Positions 9,114-17,377 of a stretch of DNA of 22,541 nt are shown here, piece after piece. The number at the start of each line of letters is the position of its first letter. The stretch's first letter is position 1. Location of the stretch: assembly GCA_046726215.1 (NCBI GenBank), contig JBKPAA010000061.1, forward strand, positions 1 to 22,541, given 5' to 3'. The position numbers were made by a program, and so were the translations under genes. Source of the DNA: DASQUK01 sp046726215 (GTDB lineage: Bacteria > Actinomycetota > Acidimicrobiia > Acidimicrobiales > VFJN01). A model generated the notes under the pieces. The model did no database searches, was not told where the DNA came from, and saw only the letters and a program-made list of their open reading frames with translations.

Positions 9114-10414
9114 CCGCTCGCGCGCGGCTGGCGCCGTCGTACCGAGAGTCGGTCCTGTGGCGGGAGCAGGCCGAGCCGCCGGACGTGCCGGCGGCGTCCT
9201 TGCCGCCCGCGGCCGACTACGTCGTCGTCGGGGCGGGATACGCGGGCGCGTCATGCGCCCGGGAACTGGCCCGCGCCGGCCGGTCGGTCGTCGTGCTCGA
9301 CGCCCACGCGGTGGGGTGGGGTGCGAGCAGCCGCAACGGCGGCATGGTGATCCCCGAGCTCAAGGCGGGGCCGGCCGCCCTGGAGCGGGTGCACGGGCCA
9401 TTGGGCCGACGCATGTACGACGACGTCAACGAGGCCTTCGACCACGTCGAGGGCCTGATCGCCGCCGAGCGCATCGACTGCGACTACGGCCGCACGGGCC
9501 AGCTGTACCTGGCCCACGCCGAGCGGGTGGTGCCGTCGCTGAGGGCGATGGCCCGGGAGCACGGCGGCGAGCTGGGTGAGCCCGTGCGGTTCGTGCCCCG
9601 CGAGGAGCTCGGCGACGAGATCGGGTCGACGGCGTACACGGCCGGCCTCGTCATCGAGCGCACGGGCGGACTGCACCCGGCGCGGTTCCACGCCGGCCTG
9701 GTCGACCTGGCCGTCGCCGCGGGGGCCTCGGTGCACGCCGCGACCCCCGCGACCGCCATCGAGCGGCGAGGCGGCGGGCTGGCCGGGTTCCGCGTCGCGA
9801 CCCCGCGCGGGCCGGTCGACGCCGGCGCCGTCGTGGTCTGCACGAACGCGTACGCCGACGGGCTGCTGCCCGAGCTGCGCCGCCGGGTCCTGCCGGTGGG
9901 GAGCTTCATCATCGCCACTGAGGTGCTCGAGCCGGACCTTGCCCGCTCGGTCAGCCCTCGGGGCCGCATGCTCGTGGACAGCAAGAACTTCCTGTTCTAT
10001 TGGCGGCTCACGCCGGACCGTCGGCTGCTGTTCGGCGGCCGCCGGAGCCTGGCTCCGTCGACGATCCCACAGGCGCGCGACTTCCTGTACGGATCGATGC
10101 TCCGCGTTCACCCCCAGCTGGCCGGCACGAGCGTCGCTCGCGCCTGGGGCGGGAGCGTCGCCGTCACCCTCGACCGGCTGCCCCACGTGGGCCGGATCGA
10201 CGGGGCCTGGTACGTGACCGGCTGCAACGGCTCCGGCGTGGCGCTGATCACCTGGCTCGGCGCTCGGATGGCACGGCACCTGCTCGGTGCGGCCGCCTTG
10301 CCGTCGTTCGCGGAGCTGCGGCACCGCCCCATACCCCTGCACCGCAGCCGTGCCGCGTACCTGCCGCTCCTCGGACTGTGGTTCCGCTGGCAGGACCGGG
10401 GGTTCCCGGCCTGA
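9110..10414 (+). CDS. FAD-dependent amine oxidoreductase (DAO family, gamma-glutamylputrescine oxidoreductase-like)
   Basis: A 434-residue flavoprotein of the D-amino-acid oxidase/PuuB superfamily. Near residues 35-55 it has the dinucleotide motif VVVGAGYAGASCARELARAG followed by VVVLDAHAVGWGASSRNGGM, the FAD-binding pattern of PuuB/OrdL-type proteins. Further family features are RTGGLHPARFHAGL, VVCTNAY, FYWRLTPDRRLLFGGR and the C-terminal FAD-binding GAWYVTGCNGSGVALITWLG. The N-terminus SYRESVLWREQA resembles the 'S-Y-W' start of that group. Likely it oxidises a secondary or primary amine, perhaps a polyamine derivative, given the polyamine module nearby; this is inference, and no gamma-glutamylputrescine synthetase (PuuA) is in the window. 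It starts in the SDR stop codon overlap. Confidence 0.85.
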   Translation: MTARARLAPSYRESVLWREQAEPPDVPAASLPPAADYVVVGAGYAGASCARELARAGRSVVVLDAHAVGWGASSRNGGMVIPELKAGPAALERVHGPLGRRMYDDVNEAFDHVEGLIAAERIDCDYGRTGQLYLAHAERVVPSLRAMAREHGGELGEPVRFVPREELGDEIGSTAYTAGLVIERTGGLHPARFHAGLVDLAVAAGASVHAATPATAIERRGGGLAGFRVATPRGPVDAGAVVVCTNAYADGLLPELRRRVLPVGSFIIATEVLEPDLARSVSPRGRMLVDSKNFLFYWRLTPDRRLLFGGRRSLAPSTIPQARDFLYGSMLRVHPQLAGTSVARAWGGSVAVTLDRLPHVGRIDGAWYVTGCNGSGVALITWLGARMARHLLGAAALPSFAELRHRPIPLHRSRAAYLPLLGLWFRWQDRGFPA

Positions 10415-10430
10415 GTCGTCACGCCCGGGA
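10404..10430. terminator. Weak hairpin between convergent genes
   Basis: TCCCGG (10404-10409) pairs with CCGGGA (10425-10430) around a 15-nt loop, spanning the two facing stop codons of the FAD oxidoreductase and the small Cys-rich gene, which are 4 bp apart. It may be a bidirectional terminator; the stem is short and no T tract follows. Confidence 0.3.
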
Positions 10431-10667
10431 CGGCACGCGATCCACGACCTCGTCGGTGTGCTCCGATTCCCGGGCGCAGTGGGCACAGCAGTAGAAGCGG
10501 CCGCTCACCTCGGCCCCGTGGCCGATGACGGCGCAGCCACAGTGCTCGCACCGGGGCGCCAGGCGCGCAATAGCGCACTCGAAGCTGTCGAAGGTGTGGC
10601 GGTTGCCCGCCACGATCACCTCGAACGACTTGTCGTAGTCGTTCCCGCAGACCTCGCACTCGGCCAT
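10419..10667 (-). CDS. Small Cys-rich metal-binding protein (metallothionein-like / zinc ribbon)
   Basis: An 82-residue cytosolic protein with ten or so cysteines in ordered pairs: CEVC at residues 4-7, then FECAIARLAPRCEHCGCAVIGHG, and YCCAHC near residues 61-66, with interspersed histidines. The pattern HTFDSFECAI...CEHCGC.VIGHG...FYCCAHCA is one I associate with a conserved small actinobacterial family sometimes labelled prokaryotic metallothionein; metal binding is expected, function is otherwise unknown. ATG 10667 is chosen because GGAGGT lies 7 bases upstream; a GTG three codons earlier overlaps that box. Its upstream region is shared divergently with the truncated aminotransferase gene. 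Confidence 0.75.
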   Translation of the reverse strand: MAECEVCGNDYDKSFEVIVAGNRHTFDSFECAIARLAPRCEHCGCAVIGHGAEVSGRFYCCAHCARESEHTDEVVDRVPSRA

Positions 10668-10819
10668 GGGAGCCACCTCCGCGTCGGATCCACTTGCCCC
10701 CAGGCCTGTTCGCTACCCGCCGAACGCCTTGCGTACCCACGCCGCCACGGCCCGGCCGCGTTCCGATTGGGTAGTCCTACCGATGTGGCGCCCGGCACCG
10801 GGGCGTTACGGTCGACGAC
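10668..10819. promoter_or_regulatory. Divergent intergenic region of the Cys-rich gene and truncated aminotransferase
   Basis: About 150 bp holding the Shine-Dalgarno sequence of the minus-strand gene (GGAGGT on that strand) and a small dyad GGTAG-TC-CTACC near 10772-10783. I see no convincing -35/-10 pair for either direction. Confidence 0.3.
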
Positions 10820-11515
10820 GTGGTCATCACGGCGGAGCGGGCCCTCGACGTGCGGCGGGAGTTCATGGGCGTGGACCATCCGGTACCGGTCCTCGACGGC
10901 CGGCTGGTGCCGTACGTCAACCTCGACGACGCCGCCAGCTCGCCGGCCCTGCGCTCGGTGGTCGAGACCGTCGACGAGTTCCTGCCGTTCTACGCCAGCG
11001 TCCACCGCGGCACCGGCTACCTGTCCCGGCTCAGCACGGCGGCGTACGAGCGGGCGCGCGAGCACGTCGCCGACTTCGTCGGCGCCGACCCCGAGCGCGA
11101 TGTGGTCGTCTTCGGCAAGGACACGACGGAGGCGGTGAACCGCCTGGCGCGCTCGCTACGAATGCGACCGGGCTGCGTGGTGCTGGCGACGATGCTCGAG
11201 CATCATTCCAACGACCTGCACTGGCGGGCGCAGTCCCGGACCGTGCGGGTGCCGGCCGAGCCCGGCGGTGCGCTGGACGAGGACCGCCTCGACGGGCTGC
11301 TCGCCCGGCACGCCGGCCGGGTGGCGCTGCTGGCGGTGTCGGGCGCCTCCAACGTCACCGGGTTGGTCTCGCCCGTCCACCGGCTGGCCGAGAAGGTGCA
11401 CGGAGTCGGCGGACGGATCCTGGTCGACGCCGCCCAGCTGGCGGCGCACCGCCCGATCGTTCCCGATGGCTATGTCGAACCCCTTCTGTTCGACCTCGCC
11501 GGGGTCAGTGACTGA
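10820..11515 (+). pseudogene. Class V aminotransferase / cysteine desulfurase-like gene, truncated before the PLP lysine
   Basis: The 231-residue frame is the N-terminal half of a SufS/Csd-like PLP enzyme: YVNLDDAASSPALRSVVETV, FYASVHRGTGYLSRLST, FGKDTTEAVNRLARSL, LEHHSNDLHWR, SGASNVTGLVSPV and ILVDAAQLAAHRP with the cofactor-binding Asp and Gln. Family members then continue with a D-[FY]-x-x-x-SGHK motif, whose Lys binds PLP, and a further 150-200 residues. Here homology stops at about 11457, an unrelated tail (VPDGYVEPLLFDLAGVSD) follows, and the stop at 11513-11515 overlaps by 11 bp the end of the convergent aldehyde dehydrogenase. Without the lysine and C-terminal domain it cannot be a normal enzyme; a deletion that fused the gene to the dehydrogenase 3' end is the likely cause. 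Confidence 0.7.
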
Positions 11516-12926
11516 CCATCACGTGCTTGAGCTCGGTGTAGTGCTCGACCGCGTAGAGCGACATGTCCTTGCCGTAGCCGCTCTGCTTGAACCCGCCGTG
11601 GGGCAGCTCCGACACGATGGGGATGTGGTCGTTGACCCAGACCGTGCCGAACCGCAGCGCCCGTGACATGCGCATGGCACGGCCGACGTCGCGGGTCCAC
11701 ACGCTGGCGGCGAGGCCGTAGTCCACACCGTTGGCCCACGCCAGCGCCTGGTCCTCGTCGCTGAAGCGCTGGACGCTCACGACCGGGCCGAACACCTCTC
11801 GCTGCACGAGTTCGGAATCTTGCGTCGGGTTGGCCACGACCGTCGCCTCGTAGAAGAAGCCGGGTCCGTCGATCGCCGCCCCGCCGGTCACGACCTCGGC
11901 CCCGGCCTCGACCGACCGGCTCACCATGCCCGCCACCCGCTCCCGCTGGGCCGCCGACACCAGCGGGCCGACGGCGGTGTCCTCGACCGTGGGATCGCCG
12001 ACGGTCAGGCCCCCGACGGCGACGCCCAGGTCGCCGAGAAGTTGGTCGTAGACGCCTGGACCCGCGACCACCCGGCACGGGGCCGTGCAGTCCTGGCCGG
12101 TGTTGTAGTAGGCGTTCTCGGCCAGGCAGCCGACCAGCGCCTCGACGTCGGCGTCGTCGAACACCACGACCGGCGCCTTGCCGCCCAGCTCGAGGTGCAC
12201 CCGTTTGAGCGAGTCGGCGGCGTTCCGGGCGATGAGCTTGCCCGTCTCGACGTCGCCCGTGAGCGACACCATCGCCACGCCCGGGTGGCGCACGAAGGCG
12301 TCGCCCACCCGCTCGCCCTGCCCGCACACGACGTTGAAGACGCCGGGTGGGAAGATCTCGGCCGAGATCTCCGCCAGCCGGAGGGCGCTCAGCGGGGTCA
12401 GCTCGGACGGCTTGAGGATGAAGGTGTTGCCGGCCGCCAGCGCCGGGCCGAGCTTCCATGTCGCCATGTTGAGCGGGTAGTTCCAGGGCGCGATGCCGAC
12501 GCAGACGCCCAGCGGGTCGCGCCGCAGCATCGACGTGTGTCCCTCGAGGTACTCGCCCGCCGCCTGGGTCTGCAGGGTGCGGGCCGCCCCCGCGAAGAAC
12601 CTCAGGTTGTCGACCGTGAGGTCGAACTCGAAGTCGATGATCGAGACCGGCTTGCCGACGTTGGCCATCTCGATCTGCTTGAGGTCGTCGAGGTTGGCCT
12701 CGACGGCGTCGGCCAGCGCCAGCAGCTTCTCGCTACGCTCCCGCGGCGTCGCCGCACCCCAGGTGGCGAACGCCTCGGCGGCGACGGCGACGGCGGCATC
12801 CGCGTCGGTGGCATCGCTCGAGGGCACGTGGGCGATCACCTCCCCCGTCGCCGGGTTCACCACCTCGTCGGTGGCACCGGTCGCTGCGGGCTTCCACGCC
12901 CCGCCGATGAAGTTCTCGTGCGGCAC
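11505..12926 (-). CDS. NAD-dependent aldehyde dehydrogenase, gamma-aminobutyraldehyde dehydrogenase type
   Basis: A 473-residue cytosolic member of the ALDH superfamily. It has PWNYPLNM (147-154), the nucleotide-binding SLTGDVETGK, the catalytic Glu246 in LELGGKAP, the nucleophile Cys280 in NTGQDCTAPCR, and EVFGPVVSV. The end VWVNDHIPIVSELPHGGFKQ followed by SGYGKDMSLYAVEHYTELKH is characteristic of the gamma-aminobutyraldehyde dehydrogenase (PatD/YdcW) branch, which oxidises 4-aminobutanal from putrescine to GABA; betaine-aldehyde dehydrogenase is the closest alternative. GTG 12926 is preceded by an AGGGGAG box at 7 bases. It is divergent from potA across 88 bp, so import and aldehyde oxidation could share an operator. 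Confidence 0.9.
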   Translation of the reverse strand: MPHENFIGGAWKPAATGATDEVVNPATGEVIAHVPSSDATDADAAVAVAAEAFATWGAATPRERSEKLLALADAVEANLDDLKQIEMANVGKPVSIIDFEFDLTVDNLRFFAGAARTLQTQAAGEYLEGHTSMLRRDPLGVCVGIAPWNYPLNMATWKLGPALAAGNTFILKPSELTPLSALRLAEISAEIFPPGVFNVVCGQGERVGDAFVRHPGVAMVSLTGDVETGKLIARNAADSLKRVHLELGGKAPVVVFDDADVEALVGCLAENAYYNTGQDCTAPCRVVAGPGVYDQLLGDLGVAVGGLTVGDPTVEDTAVGPLVSAAQRERVAGMVSRSVEAGAEVVTGGAAIDGPGFFYEATVVANPTQDSELVQREVFGPVVSVQRFSDEDQALAWANGVDYGLAASVWTRDVGRAMRMSRALRFGTVWVNDHIPIVSELPHGGFKQSGYGKDMSLYAVEHYTELKHVMVSH

Positions 12927-13014
12927 GGTTCATCTCCCCTGTGCTTCGGTGCGTTCGCCAGAGCATTCACCGGCGCCGCCGGTCGTGCAAGGGATTCGGT
13001 TGCAGGACCATGAA
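12927..13014. promoter_or_regulatory. Divergent control region between aldehyde dehydrogenase and potA, with an operator-like dyad
   Basis: An 88-bp spacer that must carry promoters for both directions. A perfect dyad ACCGGC-GCC-GCCGGT lies at 12969-12983, flanked by GCA and TGC at equal-looking distances. An AGGA box at 13004-13007 sits 7 bases before potA. The AsnC-type regulator at 19974-20438 is a candidate binder, by context only. Confidence 0.4.
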
Positions 13015-14331
13015 ATGGCAACAGGATCTGTTGCAGAGACGGCCAGAGTCCGCGAATCTTCGTGGTCGGACCGGGGGTTCGAGCAGGAGGGGTCGGCCCT
13101 GGGTGACGACACCACACTGAGCAGCGAGGCCCAATCGCGGGAGGCCACGGCGGCTGACGCGGCCGGGGCGGCGGCGGGCGCGGTCCCGGCCGCGGTGGTC
13201 ATCGAGCTCGACCATGTGACCAAGCGCTTCGGCGAGTTCGTCGCCGTCGACGACGCCTGCTTCGACATCGCCGGCGGCGAGTTCTTCTCGCTCCTGGGCC
13301 CGTCGGGCTGCGGCAAGACGACCACCTTGCGGATGATCGCCGGGTTCGAGGAGACGACGGAGGGGGCGGTCCGGCTCGAGGGCACCGACGTCTCGCGCAC
13401 CCCGCCCTACAAGCGCAACGTCAACACCGTGTTCCAGCACTACGCGCTCTTCCCGCACATGACGGTGTGGGACAACGTCGCCTTCGGGCCACGGAGCCGC
13501 AAGCTGTCCAAGGCCGAGACCTCCCGGCGGGTCGACGAGATGCTGTCGGTGGTGCGCCTCGAAGACTTCGCCCGGCGCAAGCCGGCGCAGCTGTCGGGCG
13601 GCCAGCAGCAACGGGTGGCGCTGGCCCGCGCCCTGGTCAACTACCCGAGCGCGCTGTTGCTCGACGAGCCGCTGGGCGCGCTCGACCTCAAGCTTCGACA
13701 GGTCATGCAGTTCGAGCTCAAGCGGATCCAGCGCGAGGTGGGAATCACGTTCGTCTACGTGACCCACGATCAGGAAGAGGCGCTGACGATGAGCGACCGC
13801 ATCGCGGTGATGAACGCCGGGCGAGTCGAACAGATCGGCACCCCGGTCGACATCTACGCCCGTCCCGCCAGCGTGTTCGTGGCCGGATTCATCGGGCAGG
13901 CCAACCTGTGGCCCTGCCGGGTGGTCGGAACCGCGGCCCCCACCGCGGACGGCGCGCCGGCGTTCGACGTCGAGGCTCTCGGTACCACCCTGGCGTCGGC
14001 CTGCGGCGACGTCCCCATCGAGGCCGACGGCACCGCCACGCTGATGGTGAGGCCCGAGCGCGTTCGCATCACCACCGAGCAACCGACCGGCGTCGGTGCG
14101 GTGCCGGCGACGGTTACGGACCTCACGTTCCAGGGTCCGCTGGTGCGTCTGTTGCTGGCGACGGCCGACGGCTCTGCGATCGTCGCCCAGCTCGGGCACG
14201 AGGTCGATCTTCCGCTGCTCCGCCCCGGCGACCAGGTGTGGGCGAGCTGGCCCGCGGACGCATCCCTGGTGCTGCCGGCAGCGGAGATCCCCACCACCGA
14301 GGACCTCGAGGAACTGTTCGACGACGTCTGA
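13015..14331 (+). CDS. potA: Spermidine/putrescine ABC transporter, ATP-binding protein
   Basis: Cytoplasmic ATPase driving the PotABCD polyamine importer. The ABC domain begins near residue 61 (VVIELDHVTKRFGEF) and shows Walker A GPSGCGKT (95-102), Q-loop Gln141 in VFQHYALFPHMTV, signature LSGGQQQR (193-200), Walker B LLLDEP (214-219) and switch His251 in YVTHDQEEALTMSDR. A TOBE-type domain follows (FIGQANLWPCRV, MVRPERVRI). With ATG 13015, which has AGGA at 7 bases, the protein has 438 residues, about 60 longer than E. coli PotA. The extra N-terminus is Ala/Ser/Glu-rich and probably disordered, or the true start lies further in. It is followed after 54 bp by potD. Confidence 0.93.
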   Translation: MATGSVAETARVRESSWSDRGFEQEGSALGDDTTLSSEAQSREATAADAAGAAAGAVPAAVVIELDHVTKRFGEFVAVDDACFDIAGGEFFSLLGPSGCGKTTTLRMIAGFEETTEGAVRLEGTDVSRTPPYKRNVNTVFQHYALFPHMTVWDNVAFGPRSRKLSKAETSRRVDEMLSVVRLEDFARRKPAQLSGGQQQRVALARALVNYPSALLLDEPLGALDLKLRQVMQFELKRIQREVGITFVYVTHDQEEALTMSDRIAVMNAGRVEQIGTPVDIYARPASVFVAGFIGQANLWPCRVVGTAAPTADGAPAFDVEALGTTLASACGDVPIEADGTATLMVRPERVRITTEQPTGVGAVPATVTDLTFQGPLVRLLLATADGSAIVAQLGHEVDLPLLRPGDQVWASWPADASLVLPAAEIPTTEDLEELFDDV

Positions 14332-14385
14332 CGCGCCGCTTCTCGTTCGAGACCACATGTAACCGCCGCACACCGAGGAGTCACC

Positions 14386-15585
14386 ATGGCTGGGAACAAG
14401 CCACTCCGACCACGTCGGGAAGATCCATTCGTCCAGTTCGCCGCGCTCCGGGTCAGCCGAAGGCGCTTTCTCGGGCGGGGCGCGGCCGCCGTCGCCGGCG
14501 TCGCCCTCGTGCCGCCATGGCTCACCGCCTGCGGTGGCGACGACGACAGCGAGACGTCGGCTGCCGGAGACACGACGCAGACCTCGAGCGACACGCTGCG
14601 CGTCTCCAACTGGCCGCTCTACATCGCCGAGGGTTTCGTCGATCAGTTCGCCGACGCTTCGGGATTGTCCGTGGACTACAAGGAGGACTTCAACGACAAC
14701 GAGCAGTGGTTCGCCAAGGTCAAGGACCCGCTCGAACAGGGCCAGGACATCGGCGCCGACCTGGTGGTGCCCACCGACTTCATGGCCGCCCGGCTGATTC
14801 GCCTGAAATGGCTGAACCCGCTCAACGACGAGAACATCCCGAACAAGTCGAACCTGCGCACCGACCTGCTCGAGGCATCGACCGATCCCGACCGCAAGTA
14901 CACGTTGCCATACATGTCGGGGATGGTGGGCCTGGGGTACAACCGACGGCTCGCCGGCCGCGACATCACGAGCATGGATGACCTGTGGGACCCCGCCTTC
15001 AAGGGCCGGGTGTCGCTGTTCTCGGACACCCAGGACGCCCTCGGCATGGTCATGCTCTCCCAGGGTGACGACCCGTCCGACCCCTCCACCGAGACCGTGC
15101 AGGCGGCCGCCGACAAGGTGGGGGAGGAGAAGGACAAGGGCCAGATCCGGCGCTTCACCGGCAACGACTACATCGACGACCTCGCCGCCGGGAATCTGGT
15201 GATCGCGCAGGCGTATTCGGGCGACGTGGTGCAGCTCCAGGCCGACGATCCCGACCTCGACTTCGTGGTCCCCGAGGCCGGTGGCACCACCTTCGTGGAC
15301 GTGATGGTGATCCCGATCACCACCCGCAACCAGCTCGGCGCCGAGGAGTGGATGAACTACGTCTACGACCGGGCGAACTACGCCAAGCTCGTAAACGAGG
15401 TCCAGTACGTGCCCGTGCTGAGCGACATGACCGACGAGCTGGCCAAGCTCGACCCCGAGGTGGCGAACAACCCGCTCATCAACCCGCCCGAGGAGACGAT
15501 CGCCAAGCTGCACGGATGGCCGGCGCTCACGGACGAGCAGGAAGGCGAGTACACCACGATCTACGCGGAAGTGACGGGGGAGTAG
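14386..15585 (+). CDS. potD: Polyamine-binding lipoprotein of the ABC transporter
   Basis: Extracytoplasmic substrate-binding protein (399 residues) that captures putrescine/spermidine and delivers it to PotBC. The N-terminus carries a twin-arginine signal, SRRRFLG at residues 24-30, a hydrophobic stretch, and a lipobox LTAC with the lipidated Cys49 followed by GGDDD. It is therefore probably exported folded by TAT and anchored as a lipoprotein. The mature part starts LRVSNWPLYIAEGFVDQF, the classical opening of PotD/PotF proteins, and includes LPYMSGMVGLGYNR and IAQAYSGDVVQL, typical of the family. ATG 14386 has GAGGAG 5 bases upstream. potB follows after 6 bp. Confidence 0.94.
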   Translation: MAGNKPLRPRREDPFVQFAALRVSRRRFLGRGAAAVAGVALVPPWLTACGGDDDSETSAAGDTTQTSSDTLRVSNWPLYIAEGFVDQFADASGLSVDYKEDFNDNEQWFAKVKDPLEQGQDIGADLVVPTDFMAARLIRLKWLNPLNDENIPNKSNLRTDLLEASTDPDRKYTLPYMSGMVGLGYNRRLAGRDITSMDDLWDPAFKGRVSLFSDTQDALGMVMLSQGDDPSDPSTETVQAAADKVGEEKDKGQIRRFTGNDYIDDLAAGNLVIAQAYSGDVVQLQADDPDLDFVVPEAGGTTFVDVMVIPITTRNQLGAEEWMNYVYDRANYAKLVNEVQYVPVLSDMTDELAKLDPEVANNPLINPPEETIAKLHGWPALTDEQEGEYTTIYAEVTGE

Positions 15586-15591
15586 GCACGA

Positions 15592-16467
15592 GTGGCGGGG
15601 GTGGCCACCAGCGGGCGCCGGCGCAGCCGCATCGGGCCGTACCTGCTGGTGGCCCCCGCCCTCGTCTACCTCTTCATTTTCTTCGTGGTGCCGATCTGGT
15701 CGCTGTTCCGCACATCGTTGTCGAGCAACGCCGGGTCGGTGTTCCTGCCCGAGCTGAAGTTCAGCTGGGAGTGGTCCAACTACGGCGACGCCCTCAGCGA
15801 CTTCCGCGACCAGATCATCCGCTCCTTCTGGTACGCGGCCGTGGCCACGCTGGCGTGCTTGGTGATGGCCTTTCCGCTGGCCTACGTCATCGCCTTCAAG
15901 TCCGGCCGCTACAAGAACGCGCTGCTGGGGTTGGTGATCCTGCCGTTCTTCGTCACGTTCCTGGTCCGCACGTTGGCGTGGAAGACGATCCTGGCCGACG
16001 ACGGCTGGGTGGTCGACGCGCTCGACACCATGGGGCTCCTTCCCCGCGAGGGTCGCCTGCTCAGCACGAGGTGGGCCGTCATCGGCGGGCTCATCTACAA
16101 CTTCCTACCCTTCATGGTGCTCCCCCTGTACGTGAGCCTGGAGAAGATAGAACCCCACCTCCTCGAGGCCGCCCGCGACCTCTACTCGGGGAGCTGGCGG
16201 GCCTTTCGACGGGTGGTGCTGCCGCTCTCCATGCCCGGCGTGCTGGCCGGGAGCCTGCTCGTGTTCATCCCCGCGAGTGGCGACTTCATCAACGCCGACT
16301 ACCTGGGCAGCACGCAGACGCGGATGATCGGCAACGTCGTCCAGCAGCAGTTCCTGGTGGTCAAGGACTATCCGGCCGCGGCAGCGCTGAGCTTCCTGCT
16401 GATGGCCATCATCCTCGTGGCGGTCCTCGCCTACACCTGGGCCCTGGGCACGGAGGATCTCGTGTAG
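15592..16467 (+). CDS. potB: Spermidine/putrescine ABC transporter permease PotB
   Basis: Inner-membrane permease of 291 residues with about six hydrophobic segments, beginning YLLVAPALVYLFIFFVVPIW. The cytoplasmic EAA loop that docks on PotA reads EAARDLYSGSWRAFRRVVLP, continuing SMPGVLAG. FIPASGDFINADYLGS and MIGNVVQQQFL are typical PotB segments. GTG 15592 starts 6 bp after the potD stop, with a GGGGGAG stretch overlapping the end of potD as ribosome binding site. Its TAG stop shares one base with the GTG of potC, so the two permeases are translated as a coupled pair. Confidence 0.94.
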   Translation: MAGVATSGRRRSRIGPYLLVAPALVYLFIFFVVPIWSLFRTSLSSNAGSVFLPELKFSWEWSNYGDALSDFRDQIIRSFWYAAVATLACLVMAFPLAYVIAFKSGRYKNALLGLVILPFFVTFLVRTLAWKTILADDGWVVDALDTMGLLPREGRLLSTRWAVIGGLIYNFLPFMVLPLYVSLEKIEPHLLEAARDLYSGSWRAFRRVVLPLSMPGVLAGSLLVFIPASGDFINADYLGSTQTRMIGNVVQQQFLVVKDYPAAAALSFLLMAIILVAVLAYTWALGTEDLV

Positions 16468-17342
16468 TGGCCACGCCCACTGCGCCCACGATCGAGGCCC
16501 CTGTGCCGGGGGGCGTCGTCGGCCCCGCACCGGCAGCGGGACGTCGCCGGGGCCGACCGGGCCGGATCGGCGACTTCGTCCTGCGGCTGGTCGCCGGGCT
16601 GGTCCTCGTCTACCTGTTCATCCCGATCGCGGTGATCGTCGCCTTCTCGTTCAACGACCCCGCCGGCAAGTTCAACCTCACCTGGCAGGGCTTCACGCTC
16701 GACAATTGGGCCGACCCGTTCCGCTACGCCCAGCTGACCGATGCCCTGTGGACCAGCCTGCAGGTGGCCGCGCTGTCCACGGCCGTCTCGATCGTGCTCG
16801 GGACCCTGGTGGCGCTCGCGCTCGTGCGGCAGCGCTTCACGGGCGACAAGCTGGTCGAGACCTTCCTGGTGCTGCCGCTCACCGCCCCCGAGGTGGTGAT
16901 GGGCGCCTCGCTGCTCACGCTGTTCCTCGACCTCGGCTGGAACCGGGGCTTCGGCACGATCGTGATCGCCCACATCGGCTTCGAGGTCAGCTTCGTGGCG
17001 CTGACCGTGCGGGCCCGGGTGCGCGGCCTCGACTGGACCCTCGAGGACGCGGCGATGGACCTCGGCGCGCCGCCGCTGCGCACCTTCCTGCGCGTCACGC
17101 TGCCGATGATCGTGCCCGGCATCGTGGCCGCCGCCATGTTGTCGTTCGCGCTGTCGCTCGACGACTTCATCATCACGTACTTCAACAGCGGGTCGACAGT
17201 GACATACCCGCTCTACGTCAACGCCGCCACCAAGGCTTCGCTGCCGCCGCAGATCAACGTGCTGGCCACGGCGATCCTGCTCGTGAGCCTGTTGGTGATC
17301 GGCGTGATCACGCTCTGGCAGCGTCGCCGCTTCCGTACCTGA
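16467..17342 (+). CDS. potC: Spermidine/putrescine ABC transporter permease PotC
   Basis: Second inner-membrane permease, 291 residues. An unusual hydrophilic, Pro/Ala/Gly/Arg-rich N-terminus (residues 2-35) precedes the first membrane segment LVAGLVLVYLFIPIAVIVAF. The EAA loop is EDAAMDLGAPPLRTFLRVTL followed by PMIVPGIVAA, and LSLDDFIITYF is the PotC/YdcV-typical stretch. GTG 16467 overlaps the potB TAG by one base. It ends the importer block; a 121-bp gap with a repeat-like leader ORF separates it from the aminotransferase. Confidence 0.94.
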   Translation: MATPTAPTIEAPVPGGVVGPAPAAGRRRGRPGRIGDFVLRLVAGLVLVYLFIPIAVIVAFSFNDPAGKFNLTWQGFTLDNWADPFRYAQLTDALWTSLQVAALSTAVSIVLGTLVALALVRQRFTGDKLVETFLVLPLTAPEVVMGASLLTLFLDLGWNRGFGTIVIAHIGFEVSFVALTVRARVRGLDWTLEDAAMDLGAPPLRTFLRVTLPMIVPGIVAAAMLSFALSLDDFIITYFNSGSTVTYPLYVNAATKASLPPQINVLATAILLVSLLVIGVITLWQRRRFRT

Positions 17343-17377
17343 CCCGACGATCGATCCCCGCGACCAAGGAGCCTGCA

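Noticed and set aside
12967..15513. An 848-codon minus-strand frame opposite potA and potD
   Set aside because: Low-complexity His/Val/Gly-rich product lying exactly over well-recognised genes on the other strand.
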